Shown here: piece after piece, positions 10,438-24,452 of the stretch
Numbering within the stretch: position 1 is the first letter of the stretch
Layout of the letters: each line of letters opens with the position of its first letter
NCBI GenBank assembly: GCA_050084515.1
Contig: CM114272.1
Coordinates: 15,810,001 to 15,874,000, forward strand
Reading direction: 5' to 3'
From: Blasia pusilla
Lineage: Eukaryota; Marchantiophyta; Marchantiopsida; Blasiales
Length of the DNA: 64,000 nucleotides
Position numbers and translations under genes: made by a program
Notes under the pieces: generated by a model
What the model was told of the DNA's origin: nothing
The model's input: the letters and a program-made list of their open reading frames with translations, nothing else
Database searches by the model: none

Positions 10438-13400
10438 AATGGATGCCATACTCTTAGCTCGAATGGTTGTATCTTAGCACCCCCAAAACCAGCCCTAACT
10501 AGATTTCTTGAAAACGTTATCACCATCGCAATCATAACATACTACATCATCCTAAGGAATAGATTACTTTGAATCGGATAGAAAAAAGATAATGACAAAG
10601 AAGGACATATGCATTAATTAAAAGGAAACATATGCTAAAACATGCACTTTAAAAAAAAAAGTAAAATAGAGAATCGTGTTGTGAGATACAACCTACGTTT
10701 GTTTTGGTCAATGGAACTTCTTTGTCCACACGCTGAATCTTCTCTACGGAATCGTATCTTGGAGGCATCCAGGTCCAGTAAATAAATAGAAAGCACTCCC
10801 GGCTTAAATGCAAGAGAACCTAAGAACTGACCACTAGCTTTTGAAGAATGCTACGGTGCCACCTTTAGCTGGGAAAAGTTTGATACAACGATGGTGGGTG
10901 AGCACATGAGCTTACTAGATATTTCATTTGTCTCATTTTTATTTTGTCTCATTATGTTTCGAGACGCGGAATACCGTCCACAGGGCGTCTACCCGTGAAG
11001 ATAATTTACTAGGATTGCCCTGAAGCGTTAATCTCTTCCAGCAACTTCGATCTTAAGTGGGCACCGCAATGCGCAATAGGCCGTCGATTACCGGAGACGA
11101 GGAGATTTAGACATATTTGCTTCAATACCTTATGGCAATCGGAAATATCTAGAAATTTGGAGATGGTTGTAAATCCGCAATTTCAAGTGAATTTATCTGG
11201 GGCATTCGTAGTACGCCTTTTTTTTACTAAAAGAGCCCAACTAGGTTCCAACGTTCAACCCTACTGCAGATCACCGCCTTTCCAAAAGAAGTTCTTATTG
11301 CGAAGCTAACTGGTCTGGCCGACGATACTCTTATGCAAGTTCACCAATTAAGAATCTTGGAGTATTAAAATGCTATATCTGTCGTTGCCGACCCCAGGTA
11401 CGCTTATGACAAATTATGAGCGCTTCCAAGGACCGGGCGTTTCTTAGCTCTGACACGCGTTCCTATCAACACAGTACTATATCGTACCTTCGCGTATACC
11501 AGATTTAACCACAACCCTACCGTTTACCTTGCACTTTGTCCCGAGGATGGATCGATGCTTTCGAACTGATCACTCAGTCTGGTTAGAGAGCCATGATCTG
11601 ACATCTGAAGCACAACGCCCAAATGGCTAGAACTCTTGTCGAGTTTGAGAATTCTCATCAGTTTGTCCTCGTGACTTTTTTCAGAATCTTGAAATGGGTC
11701 CAAGAGACCTGAAATGATCCCAGTCTATAGATGAATTCTACAAGAGAAGGTCAGAAGCACAGATTCTCTTTTTCCGTGCAAGCGGTTGACAGATTCCAGG
11801 CACTGCCGACCCTCCATATTACCAGAGTGTCCGTCGTTTACATATGCCACTTATATTACGATACATGAATATGGGTTTAGCTCGATAAAGAAAGTCCAAA
11901 TCATCATTTCCAATCCATTCGAAGGACCCTTCTCAAGTCTTAGCGTGGTCTCACGAAGTGAAATAGAGGATAAGCAAGAATATTTCTATATGTAAAAAAA
12001 AAGGTGAAATCACTGCGCTAGTAAGCAACCCTTGGAATATGTACATTCACAGTCATAGCAGCAGCTACATAGTGTATAGGGATGAATGCAGTGGATGGCA
12101 GATGCCCACGTAGCTGAACTCCAAATTTGAAGACGTGCCTGCACATGGTGCATTTCCTGTTCAATGAAGTTCGATGGATGTACTCGGCTCATTCTCAAAC
12201 TGCATAAACTCTCTGCTGGGAAGTAAGTGGCCCGAAGTCTCCGTTGCAGTATTGTTCGGCCGTGTTGATCTTCATCCTCGGGGTAGGTCAAGACGGCTTC
12301 ACAGGGTGAGTTAGGCTAGGAGGAAGGAGGAATACTGAAGCAAAACTTGGGATCTGTCGATCATTGCTCTAAGACGGAGAGTATTAATGAATTTATTGGA
12401 AACCCGGGCTTAAGCTGACTCAACCACAGTTAGAAAATCGGAAATGAATACGGTCGAGCATCTCATAAACCTTAGAGATAGGAAATAGACTAAACAACCA
12501 AAAAGAACTTTTTCATCTACAGGAGCTCGAAGACGTCACACATCTCTCTACTGTTGCACACGCTTGGCGCCAACAACAAACTAAGCACGAAAGTGCTCAC
12601 CAATGATCACTCTTTGTCGGAATATGGTCGACCATTGCAGCTGGAATCGACTTGTCTTTCAGTTAGGGACTCACGAAGTTGTGACCACAAAGCGTAAAGA
12701 TAAAGTGCAACCTGTGGATGGACGCAGTTCACATTTGAAAGGCGAAGCTTCGTTGGCGTTAGCCCAAAATTTACTCCTTGAACCATCGGCTATCGTTGTA
12801 ACTAAGATGGATCCATGATTTTTGGCGAGAGCAAGATTTCCTTATAAAATTGTTCGTTTTGTTTTACGTTTGCGTTCAGGTAATGCCGTGTTTTCCTCGT
12901 CGAGTGTAGGGAGTTTCTTGGTGCGGAAGTAGTGCGGACTCTACTGTAATACATATGTGGAAAACATTTCGTTTAGTCCTAGTACCTTTCCATCCATCAT
13001 TCATGAATGCCTTTCCACACTATTTGAAAATCGTTAGAGATTCAATCTTTCCGTAAACCATTTCTCTCGTTAATAATACGAGTTCTCCTCATGGTTTTCA
13101 CATAACACGTGTCCCGAATGGGTTTTTCCTTAGGGCTGAAATGACAACCAACTAATGGGTATGTCTTTGTTGGCTTCGAAGGATTTGACATCTATGAAAC
13201 AAAGAACTTTAGATAAAAATAGAAAGATAAAATTTGCGTAAAATTTTTGGCTTTCTTAGAATGGGCACAAGGTACCGAACTAGGATAGCATAAGATAACT
13301 TGGAAAAAATTAAGTTGGTAGACGTGATGCTAATATTTTCAATATATTTTCAATGTTTTCAATTTCACCCAATGGCATTCATTGATTCGGAGTAGATATT

Positions 13401-15640
13401 AGACCCTGGGAGGTGGTCCTAAGTAGCAATTTCCATCGTTACCATTCTTCATCGAAGTACTAAGAAGGGTACTTGGATGAAGAACATGCATAATCACTTA
13501 TTGTATCTTAGAAGTTCCACGATATCCATTCTCAGTTTCTTTAAGAAGATAGCCAACCTCATGGTATCCCCGTCCAAATCATTCTCTAAAGGGACATCAT
13601 ACGTAGAATACATGTTCCTCTATCAGTCTTGCTTATCGAAAGCTTTGGAACTATTTAAACCTTGTGAACATACCAAACCTGGCCTAAAATAGGGCAACCT
13701 TTCCAGAGTATACCAGTCGGGGGTTCACTAAAAAGGAACTAGTGAATGAGCTACAGGCCAGTATGAATTCAGTCGAAAGATTCATTAATCGATTTTGCCG
13801 CAACCCTACAACAAAGAAAATGCTAATAGGACTACTCACTTTTCTTGACTATCAAGATGTAGAGGTGGTTTGATGGTGGTGATATCTGTGAGGATAGACG
13901 CAGCCTCACGTTCGTCATGTTTAAATGCTTCCTCATTTAACATGGACAAACGTGATCGAACAAAAGGAGTGTGCTGGAGATATTCTTGAACTGTACCATA
14001 AACATTGTCAGGATTTTCTACCAGGGTAGGTCTATGTAAGGTGATATCAGTTGTAACTAGTCAGTCGTGAGTTTGATGTTTGTAAAGTAATCGCTTAAGT
14101 TGACCTCAGCACGAGTTCCTAAATCTCTAGACTACTTGAAGTTGTGTGCCGGAGTGCGCATCCTTTTTTGACGTAAAATTGCGTTGAACGGGTCCCAATG
14201 GGGTTCTTCTACTCAGGTATATTCCCAAATATTCGCAGGCTGTGACATTGCGATTCACGGTCAGCAAGAAATGACAATATATCTGCGTTGATGCGATTCA
14301 TGTGTAAATTTTGACCATGAACCTTGACCTTGACCTCGCACTAGTTCTTTCCACAGTTTTCGAGAAAGTTCCATCGATATCTGAATGGACGGAGTTATCG
14401 GACGCGTTGCTGACTATTTGGATTTTTCCAATCACTGGAAGGCCCAGCGCCTGCGAAGAACGTCAGGTGTCTCAAAAGAGTCGATATCACTTCACCTCTA
14501 TGATAGGCAGTGTCCATCCAATTCAATATGGAGTTCTTGGAAACGCAATTTCCTTCCGAAAACAAAAAACTGTTCCGATGTGATGACGATGATTCATGAG
14601 ATCTCTACCTATTACACGACGCGCAGCCACATCGGCACCTTCCAAAAACCCATAGCAATTCGATGTATGTTAAATTCGAGATTGTGCATGTCTTTCAGAA
14701 TACTTTTATAATCAAGGATGGTACTTTAGCTAACAGTGTGCAGATCCATGATTGGAACTTTTTTGAAGCCACCGACCGACCATCCTCACTAGTTAGCTCA
14801 TGCTTGTCGGAAATCCCAAGAAAAAAGACCTGGATTAATTTGGACACATCGAACGACGAGTTGTGTGGCTACTTCCGAGTGTTCTGTCCCCTAAGTATCT
14901 GGTTTTGTTGAATGAATCAGAATCCTTGGCTCCAAATAAACGACCAGCATATTGGTGGTAAGTTCTACACAATCACCAATCAGACGGACCAAGCTCTATA
15001 ACTTGAATGATCGTGTTCCTCGATCATCTGGAGGCGGCCGAGTGAAGCGACTCTCAAGACTCCTCGTCGTGGGCACGGCTGTGTATCAGTAAATCTGGAA
15101 TGTACCACTTACGCTAGATTTCAGCTCCTGGAAGTTTGTTATTAAGAAAAAGCTGCAACCACACCTTGCACTGTATACACATGTGCGTACCAAACACCTC
15201 TCAACCAACTTCGTCCCTCGTTCACAACCCTACAATAGGTCATGATCATAAGAACTCATTGGAGTACGATTCCAACCATCATCTGAGAAAGCAGGGAATT
15301 TCTGGCCCCACAATTTGAGGACGCAAATTCAGCTCAATCAGGTCAGAAGAAACTGTGGACAAAAGGCTGGACTTAGTGCCGAGGCTGCCGACAAAATACT
15401 GCAAAGTCTCCGATCCTCCGGAATCGCGTGGAGCTGGTCTCTGAAATGTGGTGAAAAGCTGGACGCTTTCTTTCCTTCCCTCGATCGAAATTCTTCATAA
15501 AGGATCCCTTACGTTATTCTCTAGTCTCGATCTCGCTTCAAATGTGCTCGCAGCTGCTAACTACTAAGTTCTGCGCTCGTGCTGTGGGCCAACCACATGC
15601 TCTATAGAAGGGAATATCCCTTTTCCCGCCTAACGTAAAG
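10438..15640. other. Unassigned sequence of balanced composition
   Basis: This stretch differs from its neighbours: it has no recognised repeats or AT-rich tracts and its base use is more even. Frames are short (about 60-108 codons). Overlapping frames at 14,311-14,911 (for example one starting MDGVIGRVADYLDF, another with FIIKDGTLANSVQIHDWNFF) could be pieces of one broken gene, but no domain is recognisable. The same applies to the frame at 12,291-12,010 (minus). I cannot call a gene here. Confidence 0.35.
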
Positions 15641-16339
15641 GCAACAGTACGAAGCTTACATTGACCCTGTCTCTGCCAGCTGGCGGGCATAGGGCTATGG
15701 AAACACATAGTCCCGGACGGGAGATATGGAACGGGAGGGAGAAAGGCGATTCACATGGAAGCCGGAGCGGATTGGCTTCGGCCCACAAACTAGTGCGGCT
15801 GCGTTCACTACATAAATCGTATGTAAGATGCCTGTGCACGTTTTGGTATCTGTTTTGAAAGTATGAAAATAAAACGAAATTTTGCATAAGAAGAAAAAAA
15901 CAAATCTTGAAACGATTAAGAGAAAATTGAAAAAATTAAGAGAATACATGATAAGATAGGTAAACATCAATTTCTACAATTTTTTGAATATGATCTTATT
16001 TTAGTTTAGTTTAGTTATGTTTAGTTTAAGTTCCTAATTTTTCTTTTGAAATACAGTTTTCTTATCCTAATAATTTTCAGTTTTTGTAAAATTTTAAGAG
16101 ATTTCTACAATTAGAGATAATTAGTTAGGATTATTTTTTTAAAATCTAATCCTCCTAGATTTTATAGAGAATTATTTATTTATTTAATGAAAAAGTAAAA
16201 TTATGAAATTTTAGAAAATTTAACTTCTACTCTTAAAGGCCTCACATCAAATTAAAAATCTAAAGACCCTCCATTCTAGTACACCTCTCTTCTCTTAGTT
16301 CAACTACCCCTAATTAATTTTTTTCCTTAAATACATGTA
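15641..16339. other. AT-rich stretch, no gene seen
   Basis: Composition becomes strongly AT-rich from about 15,860. No coding motif, RNA gene or clear repeat is visible. Confidence 0.4.
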
Positions 16340-17581
16340 TCTATATTACTATTGGAGAATGGCCTTTCATTTTGGAAACTCTTATGACTCTTGGTATTTT
16401 CAACCACTAGGATTACTCAAAATTGATCTAAAATGGTACATAAGAATCTTGAAAGCTAATTGTGGGAGCTACGTATTGGCTTATTCTAATATAGTGAAAG
16501 GACACATTCCAAAATCTGTCCTGTATTAATATTACAAATTTTATGCCCATTTAAAGTCGCAAGTTATGTAATCTACGGAAGGGAGAGAGAGGAGAGGGGA
16601 GTTAAAGCACTTATGATATCACATTTTCAAATCATACTCTAAGGAACCATGTTTCTTAGTTTTTATTCCTTCACTAGATTAATTTATTAATTTATTTTGG
16701 ATAAAGAAATTTATGTTAGGAATAAGGATAGGTTTATTTAGACTATTTTTTGGTCATTGTGGATGTATTTGAATTATTCTGGTCATGGTTTGTGAAAAGA
16801 GAAATCTATAGCAAGAAAAAAATAGGTGATCATAAATATTTTTAAAATGTAGTAATTATGATGAATAACCAAAATTTAAGAATTTTTACCTCAATTCATA
16901 TTTCATAGAAAAAAGAAATAAAAAATTTAATGGAGGTGTAGACTTTTATTTTATTTTATGAAAAGATAAAATTACTTAATTCATTGGGATATCATTTAAA
17001 TTTGAATGCGATTGTATTTACTAAGAGCAGTGAAATATTATTACTCTTCTAAGATTTTTGAAAATAGAAATGGTATTTAAAATTTTAAATAAATAACATG
17101 ATCATTTTTTGAATTATCTTATTAGTTCACATATGATATTTTGGGAAAGGAAAATGAATTTTCATGGAAAAGGAAAATTATTTCTTTAATTAAAACTAGC
17201 TAAGATTTTGACTAGTAAATGTTAATTTGGTGGGAAGAGTGAAAGGGGAAGAATATTTATTTTTTGAGCTTTTGCGGAGGATTAGAATTATTTAGGGGAG
17301 ATGGGTGTTATTTAAAGGTGAAATTTTTTTACTCTCTTAAGATTTTAAAAACTGGAAATTATACTTAAAAATTGAAATTAAATAAAATTTGAAAAAACCA
17401 TTATTGACACCTGTTTTTTAAGGCCCTTCTGACATGTGGTAATTGGATACGAAGAAAATGTTTCACATGTTATGGGCAGAAAGAAAAAGTTTGAATTTGT
17501 GTGTAATATCATTAATCCCTTCATTGACAAAAACACTTCAAACATTTTTTTTTTCCGTGCATTGCACGGAGACCTTACTAG
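16340..17581 (+). mobile_element. Candidate non-autonomous Helitron, 1,242 bp
   Basis: The proposed 5' end is TCTATATTACTATTGGAG preceded by A, which fits plant Helitron starts (TC followed by A/T-rich TAxTA). The proposed 3' end is CTAG at 17,578-17,581 followed by T, with a hairpin TCCGTGC-ATT-GCACGGA at 17,554-17,570, seven bases upstream. A hairpin a few bases before CTRR and insertion between A and T are defining Helitron features. No Rep/helicase coding is present inside, so it would be non-autonomous. The 3' end is well supported; the 5' end is the best match found upstream and is less certain. Confidence 0.5.
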
Positions 17582-19785
17582 TTACTTTTATAATAGAAAA
17601 TACAGAAGATGACAATGTTGACATTCAAAGTTTACTCATATTCTATTTTATCATGGGAGAGTGACACCAAAGTCAAAAGAATAGAGGAAGAGAGTTTTGG
17701 ATAATGCCAAGAAAATTCACATTGTGGGAGGTCTTTCATTAGGATTTCTGAACTCATAATGGCGATTTTGCTTACATTCACTTGAAACCCCGATACATGG
17801 AAAACATCTTTTTAAAATTTCCAAAAACTAGTGGATGTGATTTAATAATTCTTGCCACCTTTGCTATAGTGGGAGAAAGCAAGAAAGAGACTTGAGATAG
17901 CAAAATGTGTTGTCTAGTTATCTTTCAATTTTCCCACAATCCACCAATGCACTTTGAATCTTGATTAATTTATCTAAGATTGGATAAAAAAAATTCAAAT
18001 ACAAATGCTTTATCATCGACATTCTAATAGATAGACATAAATTATACCCTAAATATGTTAGATTAGATTATGCCAAAAATTTTATGGAACAAATGTGCAA
18101 ATATAAGTCTATATATGGAGTCTCACAAATCATAAGAGTCATAAATGGATCTCATATAAAACTTAATTTAAAATTCAAATACATTATTTCTCAGAGCAGT
18201 ATAGAAATCCTCTTTTTGACGATTCTCCAAGATATATGTGATGCCGATTTCAAGGTTTGAGACTTATGTTGTACTAAGTTTGGATGCATTCATAATGCTC
18301 GAAATTTATGGGAACCCCTGTCACTCATAGTATTTTAATGCATGGAAGAGAATTAGATTCTTTCTTGATCAGAAATCACTTGCTACTAGAGATAGAAAGT
18401 ATTCCTACCCTCAATCAATTATGATTTAACTCAGAGAATCATATATATAATCATTAGATGATATGAACATGGATCTTCTTACTTTCAAAATTGAATCCGT
18501 CTTCGCAAGGTACTCTTTGTCTAAACGAATGTCATACATTCTCATTACTATACTCTTTCATTTTCTATAAAATTCACAATCAACAATTGTAATACATCCT
18601 ACAAACACAATAAGATAAAGATTATCACTTTTGCACCTTAGGATATGGAACTGCATACTTTACAACTCCCACCGAAGATATATGGGGACCTCAAGAGATT
18701 TCAAAGCTCAAGAAGCTATTTCCTTTCTAGCTGGATCATTCTAACAGCATATTGACACACTCCAAGAATGATGTCTTTTTTATTCCAGTCTTTTCTCAAA
18801 TAGGAAAAATCAAATGTGAATCTTTCTTTCTTGCTTTGTCTATTTGTGACATCTCCCTAACTATCTTATCAAGGGTCTATCTTGGCCTAAGGTCGATCCC
18901 ACCAAATCCGGCTATTCTTTCCTAACTTGTCACATGTTGAAAGGACCTTTCTCATGCATCATGTTCTTTAGTGATCTTAATTGTTTCTTCCTTAGCTTTA
19001 TAATCTTCGCTCAAAAATTGTTTGCTCTTCGTTAATCTTTGCTGCAAAGTACTCATATTCACTGCCTAAGATAGCCCTTTGGGGTACTTTGTTCTTTGTT
19101 AAGAATTCTTCATTTTGAAGTTTGAATATCCTCGTTTGCACTTCTTTGGAACAAGTATTCGTCTTCTCTGATTTCTTCATACAATCCTCAAAATTCATAC
19201 CATATCTTTATATTCCGATTCTTAGAATTTTCTCCTTACCATCTTCCTACCCATATATGCATCTTTACAAAACTAGGTTGATTCCTTCTTCACAATGTTG
19301 CCATTATAAGTAACTGTTCTAAATTCCCAAAATTTTCAATTGATGAGTATCACAAAAAAATCCCACTCACTTGGCTCATCACATGCTGGATCTTCTATTC
19401 ATTTTCACTCTTACAATATTTCACTGAAATTTTTTTAAACAATTTTCTTAACATTTGTGGTTCATATAATATGGTGACATTGGATCCCTCATTTATGTGG
19501 GTTGTAAGAAATTGCAATTAAGGCGATGTGAGTCAAGATCAATATTGATCTTGGCTCATATAATCACTTTGCCTTGATTAAAATCATGGAAGTAACAATC
19601 TTCATAAAAATTAAGGAAAATTCTTCATTCTCTTTATTCCATTCAACTTTTGGCTTTTATAGAACAGTAGGACTTGAAATCAAACCAAAAAAACTCACAA
19701 TTATGAGTATTATCACATAAGAAACCCTTGATCAGTGCATATAAATGAGCATGAAGGAATGGAATCAAATAAAAAAACTTATAAG
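17582..19785. other. AT-rich stretch, no gene seen
   Basis: Frames are short. One minus frame at 19,198-18,998 is charged and coiled-coil-like (KNKVPQRAILGSEYEYFAAK), but I do not recognise it. No RNA gene or mobile-element end was found. Confidence 0.35.
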
Positions 19786-19910
19786 AAAATTGCTCATGGT
19801 GGGATTTCTGTGTGAAAAAAGTTGTATATGAAGAAAGTAGCAACTTTACCTCATAGATGCACTTTTGGGAGATATGATGGTGAAATCTATGGGGTTTTGG
19901 AGCCCAGGAT
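19786..19910 (+). repeat. Diverged direct repeat, copy 1
   Basis: Landmarks GTGGGATTTCTGTG, AAAGTAGCAACTTTACCTCATAG and GGTGAAATCTATGGGGTTTTGGAG recur in the same order at 20,937-21,052 with substitutions. The pair suggests a local duplication of an unidentified element; both copies are non-coding as far as I can see. Confidence 0.5.
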
Positions 19911-20936
19911 AGTGTGTTGTTGCATCTTGTTTCAAAGAAGGGTGCTATGATTGTTGCATTGAATTTTATGGGTTTACAATTTTTTGCATCTAGAATAAGG
20001 GAAAAAAGTAATGAGGGCAATTCATGTGTAGCAAAATTGGGAGTTATATATTTTTTTCCACAAAATCATAATGCAAGGTTTTGTTTTTTCTAATATGTGC
20101 ACCGATTGTGATTGTCTTGCGACTAACAAAGTTAACTTAGTATAGGCATGAAGATCTAAGAGGAGTAAATGCATATGAACACCCACAAAAATGGTGAAGT
20201 GGACAAGGGGGCAGATGCATAAGAATGTAAACATCGGAGCTGCAATAGCCCTGGTATGCGTTGTACATCCACTATGTGCGCACTTGTAGTTGGAGATTCC
20301 ATGCATGTAGTTTGCTCGTTGAATTTTCGACAAGAGGCATACTTAAGGGATAAATGTGCAAAGGAAAGGAAGACTCCACAATAGAGTTGAATGGGTGAGA
20401 TTTAAACTACCATAATTTGAGGGTAGAATTCTTCAAAATTCTGTAGAGTTGATGTAGTTCTTGGAAAAGCAACAAAAGAAGACTAGTGATCAAGAATCAA
20501 GTCGACTAGTCAACTGGTGTGATGGTGTGCAACCTTGGAATGGGTGCCACATTCAAATAAGAAAATATGAAAAAGAAGCTTGAGAAGATCTATCATTGCG
20601 TATGTTTGAAGAGAATTGGCTTGATGGAGTTCTTGATCTTGTAGTTCGGGGTTGTGTGTAAGCAAGTGCAGCCATGTTGTTGTGGTGGTTATATTTTGGC
20701 AAGTTGTATACCGAATCACTAGGGATGCATCCTTTGTAAAATCCAAGAGTAAAAATTATGGGGAAGGAGGTGTAGAACATTAAAAACACAATTTGATGGT
20801 GTAATTGTGTATGTGTGGTTTTGTGGACTCATGGAGGTGTGCCAAGAGGTTGTTGGGGTTAAATGGGTTGCAAGGCATCAAAATTTGGAAAAGTGGGTGC
20901 TATTTTTTAGGACGGGGTAATCTCATATCTGATTGC

Positions 20937-21052
20937 ACATGGTGGGATATTTATGGGAGAAAAAAATTCAGAGAAGAGAGTAGTGACTTTATCTCATAGA
21001 TATATCCTTGGGAGCATCCTTGGTGAAACTTTTGCATTTTGGAGTTCATGAA
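20937..21052 (+). repeat. Diverged direct repeat, copy 2
   Basis: Landmarks TGGTGGGATATTTATG, GAGTAGTGACTTTATCTCATAG and GGTGAAACTTTTGCATTTTGGAG match the copy at 19,786-19,910. The 1-kb interval between the copies (19,911-20,936) shows no recognisable gene. Confidence 0.5.
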
Positions 21053-21199
21053 ATTATGCTAAGATTTTCGCATTACATGGAGTGGGCGGGGGGGGATGTA
21101 GGCAAGGTTGCTAGGATGGACTTGTCAAGAAAATTTTGTAGACATGCCATCCAACCCCCATGCACGGTTCTTCTAGGAACCCGAGTCACCTACAGGAGT

Positions 21200-21536
21200 G
21201 CCGGCCATGGGGGCGGGTGACGGATGTGGGTTTAGGGTGCTGGAAGGTGGGGGTGGGAGTGGAAGGATGGGTGCGGGGGATGCGAGGATAGGTATGGAGG
21301 CGGATTCAAGGTGCTAAAGAGGTGTGGAGGGCGGGAATCGCCGCGGGATGCAAGAGGTGCTCACCGTGCGATGCAACCCACCACTTGTCCATGAACCTTG
21401 CTAACTTGGCTCCTTTCCATGCGCAACCTTGATTGTAGGGGGGAGCGTGGCGGGGGAGAATTAAGGTGGTTAAGGGATGGGGAACTTTTTCTCACACATG
21501 GAGTCCGTGGATACAAACTTTGTACACATGCAACCT
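21200..21536. mobile_element. Mutator-like element remnant (right end only)
   Basis: The end GGATACAAACTTTGTACACATGCAACCTT corresponds in layout to the right end of the 10-kb element (GGACACGG...TTTTGTGCACATGCAACCTT). The G-rich sequence upstream, with repeated GGGTG and GGAGG, fits the interior of the family. I could not find the matching left end, so it is probably truncated. The start given is approximate. Confidence 0.35.
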
Positions 21537-22261
21537 TTTTCATATGAAATATTCGTGCAAACGTATTAGGGCATCTTAATGCACTTGTAAGAAGCGCAGA
21601 TCGTATTTTTTTAAACTTTTTGTAGGGTATGTAGCTCTATATACATGATAGATGTTTTGAATCTTTGCAAATTTTCTTTCCTACTTTTGTTAAACTTCAA
21701 TGATAGGAAACCGTAAAACATGAAAAGATGTTATTTATTCTCTTTGCCCATGTGGAGGTGCTCTACTAGTTATACTATCTAATCTAACTCGACTATTAAA
21801 CCTACAACGATATGAAATTTTTCAACTAGTTTGAATTTGGTCTCCAAATCTGAAATTCTCATTAGATCCATTGGTGATTAGAAAGAGAGAAAAAAGAAAG
21901 AGAGACATCCAATGATGTTCCGTCTTCATCCAATGAAATGTGTCAAATATGGAGAGTCAACAAATTTGAATCTTCTAATTAATACATAGATTAAAGAGAA
22001 ACCAAAATCCACTTCGTGATAAAATGATAACAATCATATGAAATAATTGTGAAGAAGTATTAAATTTTGGAGAAGAAACTCTTACTCCCACTTACCTAGG
22101 TAAGTGAAACGAGGTAAGAATAGAAAGAGGTACCTTCCAAAAAATCTACGTACTCCATTTAAGCTCTCCTCCGCTTGCCACGTGTCACTATATTTCTTTT
22201 GTTCATTAAATTGGAATGCTTACATCGCACATTCGTTAAACTCCAAACAGGCTTAAGAAGA
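21537..22261. other. No identifiable gene
   Basis: AT-rich DNA with no coding or repeat feature that I recognise. Confidence 0.35.
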
Positions 22262-22300
22262 AACGCTTATCTGCTAATTACAGTTAGACAGATAAGCGTT
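22262..22300. repeat. Hairpin, 12-bp perfect arms
   Basis: AACGCTTATCTG (22,262-22,273) and CAGATAAGCGTT (22,289-22,300) are exact reverse complements. The inner CTAA/TTAG extends the stem with one bulge. It lies at the start of the unique segment that contains the dirigent-like gene. Confidence 0.75.
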
Positions 22301-24193
22301 GAGTTGAGGCGGTCGTCTGATTCCAGAACGTGACCCTGAAAGGCTGCTTGCGCCCGAGCAGGGCTCAACCGACCGAAAGAAATTAGAATTTTCTCATACG
22401 CGACTGAAAGTGGAGGAAAATTTCCGACACGGAATCAGGGATTTTTCCAATCTTGAAATTTCCTACTGGGATGTCGAAATTGCTAGACCGGAGTCATGCT
22501 GGGAGCGACGAGAGTATTCCTCTCGAATATTTGGGTGGAAGTAAAGGTAAAGATAATATTATATTTGCACAGATGCCGATTTGATGTTTCAGTTTTCTTT
22601 TCTGAGATCTTTAAAGAACAGTACACGCTAGCCACATGCAATTTTAGAAGATTGTTTGCTTAATCTACAGCAGCGCAGAGCTTATGAGAGTTCTAAATCT
22701 GTCTGCCTATGTCAATTTGTAAAAGGATTTTCTTAGGATGACATTTGGGCGCAAACGATAGAATTACTGGAATCGAGGAGGCAGATTTAAGTGGAATCTG
22801 TAGGTCGCATACGAAGAGCAGTTACGAGACCCCTAGACCTAACCAAGGCCACGAAGTCAAAGGAGGCAAGTGTTTTTGTTTCATATCAGGCATATACACA
22901 TGCATCCGATGCACACACAAAACGAGTCAATAGTCGACAGGGCAGGGCAGTACTTCCTAGTGATGTTCCATCTCCACCGACCGCGGCATAAACATGTAAC
23001 AGGTGCGCGTTGGGATTTGGAGACGTATTACATTATAAGAATGCGGACCGCCTTGCACAATTTCTACCTCATCTTTACCTCGGTTGTTGACCTGCAGAAA
23101 CGTATTTACGTCTACGAGATGACATAGAAACTTCTGATCTCCTCACTAGAACGAGTGCATTTCCGTTGAGCATCCGCAAAAGGTTTCTTGGTGTATATGG
23201 ATAAAATCTACACGCCCCAGCTATGTAGCACCTTAGTACGAATTTCTTAATGTGATTCTGTATTTGTTAAGTGGACTCGGAACTACTTCCCAAGCTACAT
23301 TACCGCGGATTTAATCTGTTATCTCTGTTCTCTCTCAAACGCCACGAAGTTGGATTTCAAAATTCGATCCCTCATAGAAAGTTTCCACTCTTTGTCCAGA
23401 TGTTGACAGCGAACTGTAGGTAACATTTTAGCCGCCCAATAAGTTCTTCGATTAATCGATTCTGTAAACGTCTTCTTTGTTGTACTCCTGAAAGGTATGC
23501 ACACTTGCGAGTAAATTCAATAGCCATATACTGAAATTAGGGAAGTGAAACCGTCACTCTTACTACGAAATCAGCATTGCAAAAACCTATAAGAGCGGAT
23601 ATCATTTCTAATGAACGTGGACGGGATGTCGTATGGAAATTATACGTAGGTCGTAAAATGGAGGCCGAGAGGATCACATATTTTTTCCCATCAAACAAGG
23701 CACGCCATTTAAGTGTCCTCGTTAGAACGTTGTAAATTTAATCCCTGGCGGTCGACACGCAGATCACGAGCAGGTTGCTTCGGATTTGTCACCCTGAAGT
23801 CGTGGAAAAGGCCAAAAAGTGTTAGAGATTATTTTACTTTTTAAAGAAATTTCAACATAAGAAAAACTATGGAAAGCCGAGAAGTGAGAAGCAGAGACTT
23901 CCAGCAGGAACACGAAAGGAAAGGTCTTGAATCATGTACATATATACAGGTAAGGACAGGTGGTCCTTCAATTTCCGAACTGGAGAATCTGCTTGTACGT
24001 GTCGAACAGATGGTCAAAGGTGCACTATCAGTTATCTAGGCGTTGTATGGATTTCCTCTGGGAAATAATTTACCTACAAGGTACGGATGGACTGGCCCAC
24101 AAGGTCTTCACAGTCAAGAAGACAGTAAGAGTGAATCGGTATTCACGCATGTGTAGGTACCTAGCTCACGGAGACACGTGGGCATGGAAACAT
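22301..24193. other. Upstream region of the dirigent-like gene, no gene seen
   Basis: Unique-looking sequence of even composition. Frames up to 108 codons (23,960-24,286) show no domain. It probably contains the promoter of the gene at 24,453. Confidence 0.35.
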
Positions 24194-24199
24194 ATAAAA
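24194..24199 (+). promoter_or_regulatory. Possible TATA box for the dirigent-like gene
   Basis: TATAAA lies about 255 bp before the proposed ATG. With initiation about 30 bp downstream it would leave a 5' leader of roughly 225 bases. The assignment is by position and motif only. Confidence 0.25.
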
Positions 24200-24452
24200 T
24201 CCAGGTCACAGCCACGCTTTTCATTGGCTGAGCCACCGGTACTCATAGTTGATGCTTACAATCGTTCTTGCATTGGAGATCACTGAAGCTCTAAAGTGAT
24301 CGATGATTCAACTGGACATCTTTTGATTTCCATACCTGAACCAGTTCTACGACTGCTTCACTTGCATCTTCTTGCTCAATCTCTGGCGCGAGGAGAAACT
24401 GTACAATTTCTTCGCGAGGACCCAGCTAGTATTGTGTACCCTTAATATAATA

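Noticed and set aside
14311-14911. Possible F-box-like or receptor gene from overlapping frames (MDGVIGRVADYLDF and others)
   Set aside because: No frame is long enough, the frames do not join without several shifts, and no diagnostic residues are present.
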